Below are positions 1 to 5,882 of a DNA stretch of 36,486 nt, piece after piece. Position numbers and translations under genes: made by a program. The stretch covers positions 1-36,486 of the IMG/VR virus record IMGVR_UViG_3300031825_000051, one strand, 5' to 3'. Position 1 is the first letter of the stretch; every line of letters begins with the position of its first letter. Source of the stretch: a virus. The notes beneath the pieces were generated by a model, which made no database searches, was not told the DNA's origin, and saw only the letters and a list, made by a program, of their open reading frames with translations.

Positions 1-23
1 TTCGATCCTCCTCCTCTCCACCA
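1..23 (+). tRNA. 3' end of a tRNA, probably tRNA-Ser (partial)
   Basis: The window opens inside a tRNA. Bases 1-7 read as a T-loop (TTCGATC), 8-12 as the 3' T-stem, 13-19 (CCTCTCC) as the 3' acceptor strand, 20 as the discriminator A, and 21-23 as an encoded CCA. The 5' acceptor would have to read GGAGAGG, which is common for proteobacterial tRNA-Ser; that identity is inferred. The tRNA-Lys gene follows 24 nt later, so this is a tandem tRNA cluster. Confidence 0.6.
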
Positions 24-47
24 CAGCCTCTTTTTTCAGTTTCGAGT

Positions 48-123
48 GGGCTCTTAGCTCAGTTGGTAGAGCAGCGGACTCTTAATCCGTAGGTCGAGTG
101 TTCGAGTCACTCAGGGCCCACCA
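48..123 (+). tRNA. tRNA-Lys (anticodon CTT)
   Basis: A complete 76-nt cloverleaf. The 7-bp acceptor GGGCTCT pairs with AGGGCCC (one G-U pair). The anticodon loop CTCTTAA gives anticodon CTT, which decodes AAG. The T-arm GAGTG-TTCGAGT-CACTC is perfect, and the discriminator A is followed by an encoded CCA. The 3' end points towards the prophage, so this gene is the natural candidate for the attachment site. No second copy of its 3' end was seen in the window, so the other att site should lie past the right edge. Confidence 0.96.
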
Positions 124-147
124 CTCAAACCCCGATGGGTACACGAT

Positions 148-181
148 GGCCCGCTACCTTTTTGGTAGCGGGCCTTTTTGT
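148..181 (+). terminator. rho-independent terminator of the tRNA operon
   Basis: A perfect 11-bp inverted repeat (148-158 with 164-174), a TTTTT loop and a run of five T. It closes the + strand tRNA transcript 24 nt after the CCA of tRNA-Lys. Confidence 0.93.
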
Positions 182-193
182 TTCTTCAGGGCG

Positions 194-211
194 GTGACAG
201 TCTAGTGACAG
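194..211 (+). repeat. direct repeat GTGACAG x2, possible att or arm-type site
   Basis: GTGACAG occurs at 194-200 and 205-211, separated by TCTA, in the short gap between the tRNA terminator and the first prophage gene. Closely spaced direct heptamers beside a tRNA resemble arm-type binding sites of tyrosine integrases. This is suggested only by position and spacing; a regulatory site for the gene at 281 is equally possible. Confidence 0.3.
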
Positions 212-280
212 GGAAGCGACTGTAACTGCAGACCTTACACTCAACGATTGCCGCGCCCATGCGGATCGTGGGGAGGGGTC

Positions 281-622
281 ATGAAGACTTTGGCTGCAAT
301 ATTGCTGCTAGTGGCAAGTGCCAGCTCATTCGCGCAAGCATCGGTTTTGGTCTATGAGGAGGCTAGGTGCGGCGCGTATCTTGAGGTGCGGCGCAGCGGA
401 GGCGCGGCCAACGGCAGTGCTTCATACGTCCGCGGGCTCATCACCGGGCACAACATCTACGGGAACGCCAAGCAGGTAGACGCTGATCTCCCGGACGCGA
501 CGGTCCACGCCTACCTAGAAAAATACTGTCGTGACAACCCGTTGTCCGCTGTACTGAACGCTGCGACGAGATTAGTTATCGACCTGGGTGGCGGCATCGT
601 TCCGGAGAACCGGCGCAAATGA
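281..622 (+). CDS. small exported protein, unknown function
   Basis: 113 aa. The start ATG at 281 follows GGGAGGGG at a good distance; an in-frame ATG at 248 lacks such a site. The N-terminus is a clear signal peptide: a Lys at residue 2, a hydrophobic stretch LAAILLLVASA, then an AQA-type cleavage site. The mature part has two Cys and the pattern YEEARCGAYL ... YVRGLITGHNIYG ... YLEKYC, which loosely recalls the Rap1a/Tai family of periplasmic immunity proteins (Cys, Y-x-x-G, then a YL helix). That resemblance is by eye only. Its stop overlaps the start of the exported HNH gene as ATGA, so the two are translationally coupled on the strand opposite to the phage late genes, as expected for a lysogenic conversion (moron) unit. 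The protein probably acts in the periplasm. Confidence 0.7.
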   Translation: MKTLAAILLLVASASSFAQASVLVYEEARCGAYLEVRRSGGAANGSASYVRGLITGHNIYGNAKQVDADLPDATVHAYLEKYCRDNPLSAVLNAATRLVIDLGGGIVPENRRK

Positions 623-924
623 GATTCCTCCGTCTTTCGCTCTGCCTGCTTTCCGCCCTCCCCGCCTTCGCCCAGCCGATCCAGCGCAGCCAGGCAGAGG
701 TACGTGCCTTCCGGTCGGAGAATCCCTGCCCCGCCACTGGCCGGCGCTCTGGTCCTTGCAAGGGCTGGGCCGTTGACCACGTCCGGCCGTTATGCGCCGG
801 CGGCGAGGACAAGCCTCACAACATGCAGTGGATCGAAGATCCTGACCACCGGTTCAAGACGCTGGTCGACGTGAAGGAGTGCAGGAAGCTGAAGAAGATG
901 GCGGGGGCGCCAGCGAGGGAATAG
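619..924 (+). CDS. exported HNH nuclease-like protein 1
   Basis: 101 aa. Residues 1-18 form a signal peptide ending AFA before Q19. The mature part carries an HNH-like core: CPAT at 37-40, then GWAVDHVRPL with D53 and H54, a GG turn, N68 and QW at 70-71. The DH...N pattern matches the beta-beta-alpha metal fold of HNH nucleases. A third metal-ligand His could be H77 but is not certain. Four Cys (37, 47, 59, 88) could form disulphides, fitting an exported protein. The start ATG overlaps the stop of the previous gene (ATGA). The window has a second exported protein with the same core at 4925-5317. It probably cleaves DNA in the periplasm or outside the cell, but nuclease activity is inferred from the motif. 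Confidence 0.78.
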   Translation: MRFLRLSLCLLSALPAFAQPIQRSQAEVRAFRSENPCPATGRRSGPCKGWAVDHVRPLCAGGEDKPHNMQWIEDPDHRFKTLVDVKECRKLKKMAGAPARE

Positions 925-1156
925 CGTAGATTTTGGCTGCGCCTCCTGGCACAGCCCCACCCAAGGAGTGCTGACCAATGCCGAAAAAGATCGACACGAT
1001 ACCGAAAATCGCGGTGCAACCGGCCACCCCAAAACCAATAAAAAACAATGAGTTAGCCTTGAAATCATCCTCGCAGCCGGCCGCCCTTGCGTCATGAACA
1101 ATCCATCCGCCACAGCTCCGTCCCCGCCAGCTCCGGCCCCATGGAATCCCGCGCGT
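925..1156. other. gap with a possible tiny membrane ORF on the minus strand
   Basis: No confident gene. On the minus strand a frame with a TTG start at 1048 encodes two hydrophobic stretches (FFIGFGVAGCTAIFGIV and FFGIG) after an AAGG motif, but it runs to 854, antisense to the end of the exported HNH gene, and its C-terminal half is low-complexity. It may be a decayed membrane-protein gene. No terminator was seen here for the + strand pair. Confidence 0.25.
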
Positions 1157-1639
1157 CTAGGCCCGACCCCAAAGGAATCCCACCAAGGCGGCCAACGACG
1201 GGGCGATGAGGATCGAGGCGATGTAGCCGAACGTGAGCCACTTTGCGACTTCCAGAGATCGATCGGCAAACTGAGACTGAGTCGTCTGAAGCATCCGCAG
1301 CACGCCCTCTCGCATCTGGTCAACTGAGACGTCATGGGCGCCCGTGTCCATGGCGGCAGGCTCATGCCCGACCGGCGGGAGCAGCGTTGGCTTCACGCAC
1401 CGCAACACCACGGCGGCGGCCACCAGATACCAGGCCACGCCGAGCACCACCACGCCGACCAAGACGCCACGCGGCAACGGCTTCTCCAGCAGCGAAACCG
1501 CGAAGGCGATCGCAGCTGAGGCCGCGCCGAACAGGAACACCGCGAGGGTGTGCGCCCTGCCCTTCAGGGCGTCGAGCGTTCCAACTCGGTGGTCCATGAG
1601 GCGCTGTGCCTCGCGTTCAATCAGGTCGAGTCGTTCCAT
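1157..1639 (-). CDS. three-TM membrane protein, unknown function
   Basis: 160 aa. ATG at 1639 is preceded by AAGGGG. Topology by eye: an N-terminal amphipathic helix (1-28), TM1 about 31-50, TM2 about 58-80, a soluble loop and helix about 95-130, then TM3 about 134-157. Two TMs, a cytosolic helix and a closing TM recall the general layout of SLATT or PycTM-type effector proteins of nucleotide-signalling defence systems, but no partner cyclase is nearby and no diagnostic motif was recognised. It stands alone in the accessory zone near the att side. A superinfection-exclusion membrane protein is the other obvious reading. Function is not known. Confidence 0.7.
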   Translation of the reverse strand: MERLDLIEREAQRLMDHRVGTLDALKGRAHTLAVFLFGAASAAIAFAVSLLEKPLPRGVLVGVVVLGVAWYLVAAAVVLRCVKPTLLPPVGHEPAAMDTGAHDVSVDQMREGVLRMLQTTQSQFADRSLEVAKWLTFGYIASILIAPSLAALVGFLWGRA

Positions 1640-1666
1640 ATATTCCCCTTCGAGTTGAAGTATCTC

Positions 1667-1689
1667 AGCCGCCCGCGAGGCGGCTTTTT
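1667..1689 (+). terminator. rho-independent terminator
   Basis: AGCCGCC (1667-1673), loop CGCGA, GGCGGCT (1679-1685), then a T run to 1689. It is oriented to stop + strand transcripts, possibly those of the exported pair that starts at 281. It sits just upstream of the start of the divergent three-TM gene. Confidence 0.75.
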
Positions 1690-1708
1690 GTTGCCCGCTC
1701 GCAAAATA

Positions 1709-1728
1709 AATACCCCGGGGTATTGACA
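1709..1728 (+). promoter_or_regulatory. 16-bp perfect palindrome fused to a TTGACA box
   Basis: AATACCCCGGGGTATT (1709-1724) is a perfect palindrome, and its last bases overlap a consensus -35 hexamer TTGACA (1723-1728). A core of ATACCCC/GGGGTAT resembles operators of CsoR-family copper or persulphide sensors. No CsoR-type gene is visible in the window. No convincing -10 element lies at 17 nt, so promoter activity is uncertain. Only a short ORF fragment lies downstream. Confidence 0.4.
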
Positions 1729-1871
1729 GCTATCAATACAAGGAAGGCTTTGTCGGCGCCTTTGTGCTGGCCGGCGCCATCATCATGGCCATCATGTCCG
1801 TGGCCGCCGCCTTCGCAGCAGGCGGCCCCGATTCCGTTCGCGCGCAAAAGAAACCGGCCACGCACACGTAG
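1722..1871 (+). pseudogene. C-terminal remnant of a small membrane protein
   Basis: In the frame ending at TAG 1869-1871, the 48 codons after a stop at 1707 encode a charged start (YQYKEG), one strong hydrophobic helix (FVLAGAIIMAIMS) and a polar tail. The first in-frame GTG and ATG codons fall inside the helix and no ribosome site fits them, so the 5' part seems to be missing. A proper + strand terminator follows 22 nt after the stop, which suggests the 3' end of a real gene left after a deletion. Family not recognised. Confidence 0.35.
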
Positions 1872-1892
1872 CCGAGCTCGCCTCCCCCACCA

Positions 1893-1914
1893 AACCCGCT
1901 TCGGCGGGTTTTTT
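1893..1914 (+). terminator. rho-independent terminator with UUCG loop
   Basis: AACCCGC (1893-1899), TTCG tetraloop, GCGGGTT (1904-1910) and a run of T to 1914. A strong + strand terminator serving the fragment that ends at 1871. Confidence 0.85.
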
Positions 1915-1941
1915 CATGGTTCGTCTAGTCTGCCGTCCAAG

Positions 1942-2208
1942 ATGCCCCAACCGCGACCGCCCGCCAGCGTCACCTTCATCCGCGACGTGTTCGGCTAGAC
2001 ACTGATCGAGGACAGCTACCCGGCCGCGGCCCATCTCCCGCGCATCACTTTCTCCACTACCTCGACCGTGCCGCTGGCATTGGCCGATATGACGCGCAGG
2101 GTCGACGCCTCAGACGGCAGTGGAAAAACGGAGGGCGTCCGTCGTAGTGAGGCGCTTTCCCCTCGACACCGGGGGGCGCGGCACGCAGGCATCAGCTCCA
2201 GCCAATAG
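1942..2208 (+). pseudogene. possible short ORF interrupted by an in-frame amber codon
   Basis: From ATG 1942 a frame codes for 18 residues, meets TAG at 1996-1998 and stays open to TAG at 2206-2208. Residues on both sides of the first stop (TFIRDVFG before, TLIEDSYPAAAHLP after) look more protein-like than the other frames. There is no clear ribosome site and no family was recognised. It could be a decayed gene or chance. Confidence 0.22.
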
Positions 2209-2388
2209 CAGAGCTTGTCGGACTTTCTTTCTACGAAAATCGCAATGAGAGAATCTATCGCGCTGGGCCTTCGCCTATTTCAGGCACGTCGATCCCAGCT
2301 CGCACAGGAACCACTCCGCGGCCCTAGCTGCGCGCGACGGATAACAGCGCCCCGAGCGCCCGCCTCGCAAGCCCGCCCCCACAAACGA
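2209..2388. other. intergenic stretch, nothing recognised
   Basis: A + strand frame from 2215 to 2499 is open, but it is rich in Arg, Pro and Ala, has no ribosome site and covers the minus-strand terminator at 2389-2433. I do not call it a gene. No repeats or promoter elements stood out. Confidence 0.4.
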
Positions 2389-2433
2389 GAAAAAACCCCG
2401 CCAGCCGGCGCACGAGGCACCGACCAGCGGGGT
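2389..2433 (-). terminator. terminator of the leftward late operon
   Basis: On the minus strand a 14-bp stem (ACCCCGC plus wobble pairs, closing with GCGGGGT) and an 11-nt loop are followed by T6. It lies 62 nt past the stop of the patatin-like gene and would end the long right-to-left late transcript. Confidence 0.85.
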
Positions 2434-2495
2434 AAGACGCGGACTTGCCTGCCCGCGCCGGGCTCTCCTCAGAGACAACTGCGGATGGAACCGAT

Positions 2496-3404
2496 TTAAA
2501 CGGGCTGTAAGGCGCTGGCAGGCTCAGCCGCACCCAGGGTAGCGGCCATGGTGCCGATCGCGCAGCCTGCGGGCGCTGTACGGGCCCGTTCGGCGGCTTC
2601 GGCCTCCATGGTCAGGAGGGAGGCGGCGACAGCGGTGTAGCCGTCGAACATCAGCCGCTCCCGGATCTGCGCCGGCATGTTGCGGTCCAGCCCGCTGGCA
2701 TAGCCGGTTTCCACGAAGCTGATGCAGGCGCCCATTTGCCGGCTGAGGCTCACGTGAGTGTTCTCGTTGGCCGACAGCATCAAATTCAGTAGCCTCGGGA
2801 TCATCGATACAAACGTGTGAACGCCTGCGGCCATGGGCGGCTGCGTGGACACGAGCTGCACGCCCAGGCGCGGCACGTCGTCGACGGTCAGCTTGTCCGC
2901 CGGAATGTTGTTGACCATGCCGCCATCCATCAGGAACGCGCCTCGCCGCTGGACCGGCGCATACGCGAACGGGATCGCGGCCGACGCCCTGGCGGCCAGG
3001 GCGATCTCGCAGTCGGGCGTGTTGTCGCGGCTGAAGGCGTAGGCCATGGCGCTGCCAACCTCCGAGGCCATGATGGTGAGGCGGCGAGGCAGCTCGGCGA
3101 AAGTGACGCGGCCGGTGAATTCGCGCAGCCAGTCCAGGAGGGCGCCGCCACTGCAGTAACCCATGTTCGTGAGCAGGCTCCAGGGACTGAACGTGAGCAT
3201 GTCGGACCAGTCGCGCTCGAGCGTCTGCCGCTGCATCCAATCCAGCGGCACGTCGGCTGCGGCCAGAGCCGCCACGATCGAACCGCCCGACGTGCCGGCG
3301 AACTCGATCGGCGTGTAGCCCGCATCGCGCACGGCCATGAGCGCGCCCACGTGCGCCGGGAACTTGAAGCCCGACCCGGATAGCGCGAGCCGGATCGGCT
3401 TCAC
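2496..3404 (-). CDS. patatin-like phospholipase
   Basis: 302 aa, starting at a GTG that overlaps the lipoprotein stop (GTGA). The patatin fold is visible throughout: an oxyanion-type loop SGSGFKFPAHVG (residues 9-20, replacing the usual GGGxRG), the nucleophile elbow GTSGGS with S39, and the second catalytic residue D160 in DGGMVNN. There is no signal peptide, so it should be cytoplasmic, hydrolysing acyl esters of membrane phospholipids or related lipids. It is the last gene of the lysis cluster, downstream of the endolysin and holins. It may help membrane breakdown at lysis, or act in the lysogen as an exclusion factor. Patatin domains also serve as CBASS effectors (CapV), but no cyclase is nearby. 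Family call firm, role inferred. Confidence 0.9.
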   Translation of the reverse strand: MKPIRLALSGSGFKFPAHVGALMAVRDAGYTPIEFAGTSGGSIVAALAAADVPLDWMQRQTLERDWSDMLTFSPWSLLTNMGYCSGGALLDWLREFTGRVTFAELPRRLTIMASEVGSAMAYAFSRDNTPDCEIALAARASAAIPFAYAPVQRRGAFLMDGGMVNNIPADKLTVDDVPRLGVQLVSTQPPMAAGVHTFVSMIPRLLNLMLSANENTHVSLSRQMGACISFVETGYASGLDRNMPAQIRERLMFDGYTAVAASLLTMEAEAAERARTAPAGCAIGTMAATLGAAEPASALQPV

Positions 3405-3682
3405 TTCACCAGCTCCTGCAGGTTGGTGACCGGAAGCACCGACACCGCCTTGGCGCCGATCGCCTGTCCCTTGAAGGCCTTGCTCGCGCTTTCCCCGACC
3501 GCCAGCTGGCAGCGCTTGCCGTCGAACATGATGCTGCGGCCGTCGCCGGCGTATTCCTTGCCGTCCTTGGCGTCCAGATCACAGCCGCCGGTCGCGTTGG
3601 CGGTGACGCTGTAAGCGGTGTGGCCGAACGAGCCGCACCCTGCCAGGGCGAGCGCGGCGAGCGCGATAAGAAACTTCTTCAT
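3401..3682 (-). CDS. small lipoprotein of the lysis cluster
   Basis: 93 aa. The N-terminus MKKFLIALAALALAGC is a lipoprotein signal with lipobox LAGC and acceptor Cys16; the next residues GS favour outer-membrane sorting. The mature part (about 77 aa) has two further Cys and no recognised domain. It lacks the proline-rich character of Rz1 spanins and overlaps the endolysin gene only by ATGA, so it is not an embedded Rz1. It is coupled to the endolysin upstream and, by GTGA, to the patatin-like gene downstream. A role at the outer membrane during lysis or in the lysogen is possible. Confidence 0.78.
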   Translation of the reverse strand: MKKFLIALAALALAGCGSFGHTAYSVTANATGGCDLDAKDGKEYAGDGRSIMFDGKRCQLAVGESASKAFKGQAIGAKAVSVLPVTNLQELVK

Positions 3683-4236
3683 GTGGGGCCTTTCGGAAGT
3701 GAAACCCGGTTGAGGATCCAGCCGTAGGCGAAGCTCTCCTGGCTGGGGTTGTTTTCTGCGATCTCGATGTAGCGAACGGCCTGCACGCAGTTCAGCGCGG
3801 TGAGCAGGACAGCGACGCCCTTCTCGCCACGCCAGCGCAGGAAGGCGCGCAGCGCGTCGAGGGTGACCTGCCCGATCCGGCCATCGACCAGCACGTCGGC
3901 GTAGCGCGAGCCCTCGAGGTTGAAGACGTTCAGGCAACGCTGCAGGAACTCGGCCGCACGGCCCGGCCCCATATTGACGCCGGTGTCGATCAGCTCGGCG
4001 CCGACGTGGGCGTCGATCACCGACACGCGGTCGAAGCCCGGGTCCACGATGTAGCGGCGGCGGTAGATCTCGCGCGCCAGGCTGAGCGGCAGCTCACGCA
4101 TGTCGCCCTGCCAGCCGTTCTTGCGGGCGACGGCCTGCGTGATGCCGAAGTTCGTCGGGCCGCCGCGGTCGTTGGGATGGTCGACGTAGCCCTGTTCTTT
4201 CGCGATGATCTCGTCGATGACGTTCTCGAAGTTCAT
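3679..4236 (-). CDS. endolysin, glycoside hydrolase family 108 N-acetylmuramidase
   Basis: 185 aa. ATG at 4236 has AAGGAA upstream; a longer open frame exists but its extra N-terminus lies in the holin gene. The first 90 residues match the GH108 domain: KEQGYVDHPND and GGPTNFGIT, with E14 the expected catalytic acid. The rest fits the peptidoglycan-binding domain 3 that usually follows GH108 (VDGRIGQVTLDAL and later YGWILNRV). It cleaves the glycan backbone of peptidoglycan. No signal peptide or anchor is seen, so release should depend on the two holin-like proteins encoded just upstream. The start overlaps the holin-like gene and the stop overlaps the lipoprotein start (ATGA at both). Confidence 0.93.
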   Translation of the reverse strand: MNFENVIDEIIAKEQGYVDHPNDRGGPTNFGITQAVARKNGWQGDMRELPLSLAREIYRRRYIVDPGFDRVSVIDAHVGAELIDTGVNMGPGRAAEFLQRCLNVFNLEGSRYADVLVDGRIGQVTLDALRAFLRWRGEKGVAVLLTALNCVQAVRYIEIAENNPSQESFAYGWILNRVSLPKGPT

Positions 4237-4526
4237 GGTGCGGGTTCCTTCTGAAATTGCCGAGGGACGCCAGCCCGCCAGTAGTGGGCGGTGACGATCT
4301 GCGTGAGGGCGGAGATCCCAAGCAGGGCGGTGGCCATGGCATCGGGCTGGTAGTCGGCGATCCAGGGCGCGGCCAGGCACACGGCGGCGAGCACGGCCAG
4401 GGCGGTGAAGGTCCAGCGGACCGCCCGCCTCGTATTGCGCTTGCTGGTGAAGGTGAGCCGGCCGAAGCAGGACCACAGCAGCGCCGCGCCGAACACCTGG
4501 AACAGGATCAGGATGGCCAGCTTCAT
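4233..4526 (-). CDS. holin-like membrane protein A
   Basis: 97 aa with three hydrophobic segments: about residues 2-20, 38-57 and 64-80, and a charged C-terminus. Size, topology and position directly upstream of the endolysin fit a class I-type holin or its antiholin. It overlaps both neighbours by 4 nt. No specific holin family motif was recognised, so which of the two membrane proteins forms the lesion cannot be told. Confidence 0.72.
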   Translation of the reverse strand: MKLAILILFQVFGAALLWSCFGRLTFTSKRNTRRAVRWTFTALAVLAAVCLAAPWIADYQPDAMATALLGISALTQIVTAHYWRAGVPRQFQKEPAP

Positions 4527-4900
4527 CGTCCGGTCCCTCGGCCCGCGAACGCGCCCAGCGCCTTGACGCCGGCTTCCTTGACGGCCTTCCACCGGTTGCC
4601 TAACCAGCCGATCGCGAACGCGACCAGGGCCAGCATCTCGACGGCCGGCAGCCCGGTGAAGCGCTCGATGAGCAGGCTGAGCGTGCCGGCGATGACGACG
4701 GCCATCAGCACGTAGCGAATGACGTACCACAAGGCATCGACCCGGCCGGCCGTGGCCACCTCGCCGAGGCTGATCAGTGTGCCGGTGAAGGCGGCGAACG
4801 CGATGGTGGCCAGCGGGCCGTACTTCACGCCGAGCATTGAAGTCGCGATGGCCACAAGGGCTGCGCCAGCAGCTCCTGTGGTGGACGTGGGTTCGGGCAT
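4523..4900 (-). CDS. holin-like membrane protein B
   Basis: 125 aa, ATG at 4900 preceded by AAGGAT. Hydrophobic segments lie at about residues 10-23, 28-46, 57-77 and 85-101, followed by a basic, amphipathic tail (WKAVKEAGVKAL). This resembles phage holin families with three or four TMs. It overlaps holin-like protein A by ATGA. The pair probably forms holin plus antiholin controlling access of the GH108 enzyme to the cell wall. Confidence 0.72.
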   Translation of the reverse strand: MPEPTSTTGAAGAALVAIATSMLGVKYGPLATIAFAAFTGTLISLGEVATAGRVDALWYVIRYVLMAVVIAGTLSLLIERFTGLPAVEMLALVAFAIGWLGNRWKAVKEAGVKALGAFAGRGTGR

Positions 4901-4924
4901 GGCGCGGATCCTTTCGTCGCGGAC

Positions 4925-5317
4925 TTAGGGTTTCACTGGGACGCGCGGAAGGGCGTGGTACACGCGCTCCCAGCGGTCTTTGCAGGCAGCACCTGCGCAG
5001 CTCTTGATGCCGTCCGGCAGCCACTGCAGGTTGGTCGGCGCATCGCAGCCGCCGGCCGCGAGCGGTATGACGTGGTCGATGGCCCAGCCCGGGCAGCTGG
5101 CCACAGGCTCGAGCGTGGCCGGGCACGGAAAGACCTGGGCGAACTGGCGTAGCACTGCGCGGCTGCGCTTGATGCGGCCGGCGGCATCGCGCGCGGGCTC
5201 GCCGCAGTAGCGCGGATCGTTGGGGGCGCCGGGCATGCCGGGCGCCGGCAGCTGCGCCAGGGCCGGGGCGGCCGAAAGCACGGCAAAGACCAGGGCGCCG
5301 AGATCGCGACGCTTCAC
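4925..5317 (-). CDS. exported HNH nuclease-like protein 2
   Basis: 130 aa. GTG start at 5317 overlaps the previous stop (GTGA). A signal peptide ends at ALA before Q22. The mature protein has the same core as the product of 619-924: CPAT at 65-68, C75, GWAIDHVIPLAAGG with D81 and H82, then N96 and QW at 98-99. Extra Cys at 38, 75, 91, 107 and 112 suggest disulphides. A short Pro-rich linker follows the signal. It lies between the fibre chaperone and the holins, so it is made late. It may degrade DNA released at lysis or DNA entering through the periplasm. Nuclease activity is predicted from the motif only. Confidence 0.78.
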   Translation of the reverse strand: MKRRDLGALVFAVLSAAPALAQLPAPGMPGAPNDPRYCGEPARDAAGRIKRSRAVLRQFAQVFPCPATLEPVASCPGWAIDHVIPLAAGGCDAPTNLQWLPDGIKSCAGAACKDRWERVYHALPRVPVKP

Positions 5318-5865
5318 AGCGGGGCCGGCACGGGAGCCGGGGCTTGCTGTTCGAGGATCTCCAGCACTTCGACCTCGGTGGGCACGGCGCGCTCGCCGGC
5401 ATTGACGGCGTTGAGCAGCGCCGCCGCTGCAGCCCAGGTGTGAGACCGCCAGGCACGCAGGGCCTGCGCCTCGGCCTGGTAGCGTGGCACGGCCGGCTCG
5501 TCGGCGTAGCTGACAGCGTGCAGGATCGGCGAAACCTGCGGCCGGTTCGGGTCGCCATAGCCAAAGGACCGCGCCACGTCGTCGATGCGGGCCTGCACGA
5601 CACCGTCATAGCGCTTGATGACGGCCGCCAGATCCTCCGCGACCGGCACGGGCGGCGCGAACTGGCCGGCCGCGTAGGTGCCGCCGATCGCGGCCGTGCC
5701 GTCGTCGAGCACCAGCACGCAACCCAGGGCGGGTTCGAAGCCCGGCAGCGCCACGATGATGTTTTCGACGATGCCGTCGCGGATGACGGCGAACCGCTCC
5801 GGCTCGGCGGGCTCTTGCAGGAGGGCACCGGCATCGGCCGATGTGATGAATTGCTGTTCGCTCAT
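5314..5865 (-). CDS. tail fibre assembly or accessory protein
   Basis: 183 aa from ATG 5865; upstream in-frame starts run into Arg-rich shadow sequence of the Gly-rich gene. The N-terminal 60 residues form a small beta-rich domain (FAVIRDGIVENIIV ... LVLDDGTAAIGGTY), typical of proteins encoded just behind tail fibres that mention ligand or assembly functions. The C-terminal half is helical with an ALRAWRSHTWAAA stretch similar to DUF4376 or Tfa-like assembly proteins. Its place directly after the fibre gene supports a chaperone or fibre cap role. Exact family not certain. Confidence 0.65.
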   Translation of the reverse strand: MSEQQFITSADAGALLQEPAEPERFAVIRDGIVENIIVALPGFEPALGCVLVLDDGTAAIGGTYAAGQFAPPVPVAEDLAAVIKRYDGVVQARIDDVARSFGYGDPNRPQVSPILHAVSYADEPAVPRYQAEAQALRAWRSHTWAAAAALLNAVNAGERAVPTEVEVLEILEQQAPAPVPAPL

Positions 5866-5882
5866 GAGTAATCCAATCCCGA

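Noticed and set aside
790-1365. Minus-strand frame across the gap after the exported HNH gene
   Set aside because: Arg/Ser/Pro-rich, overlaps two better genes and has no ribosome site.
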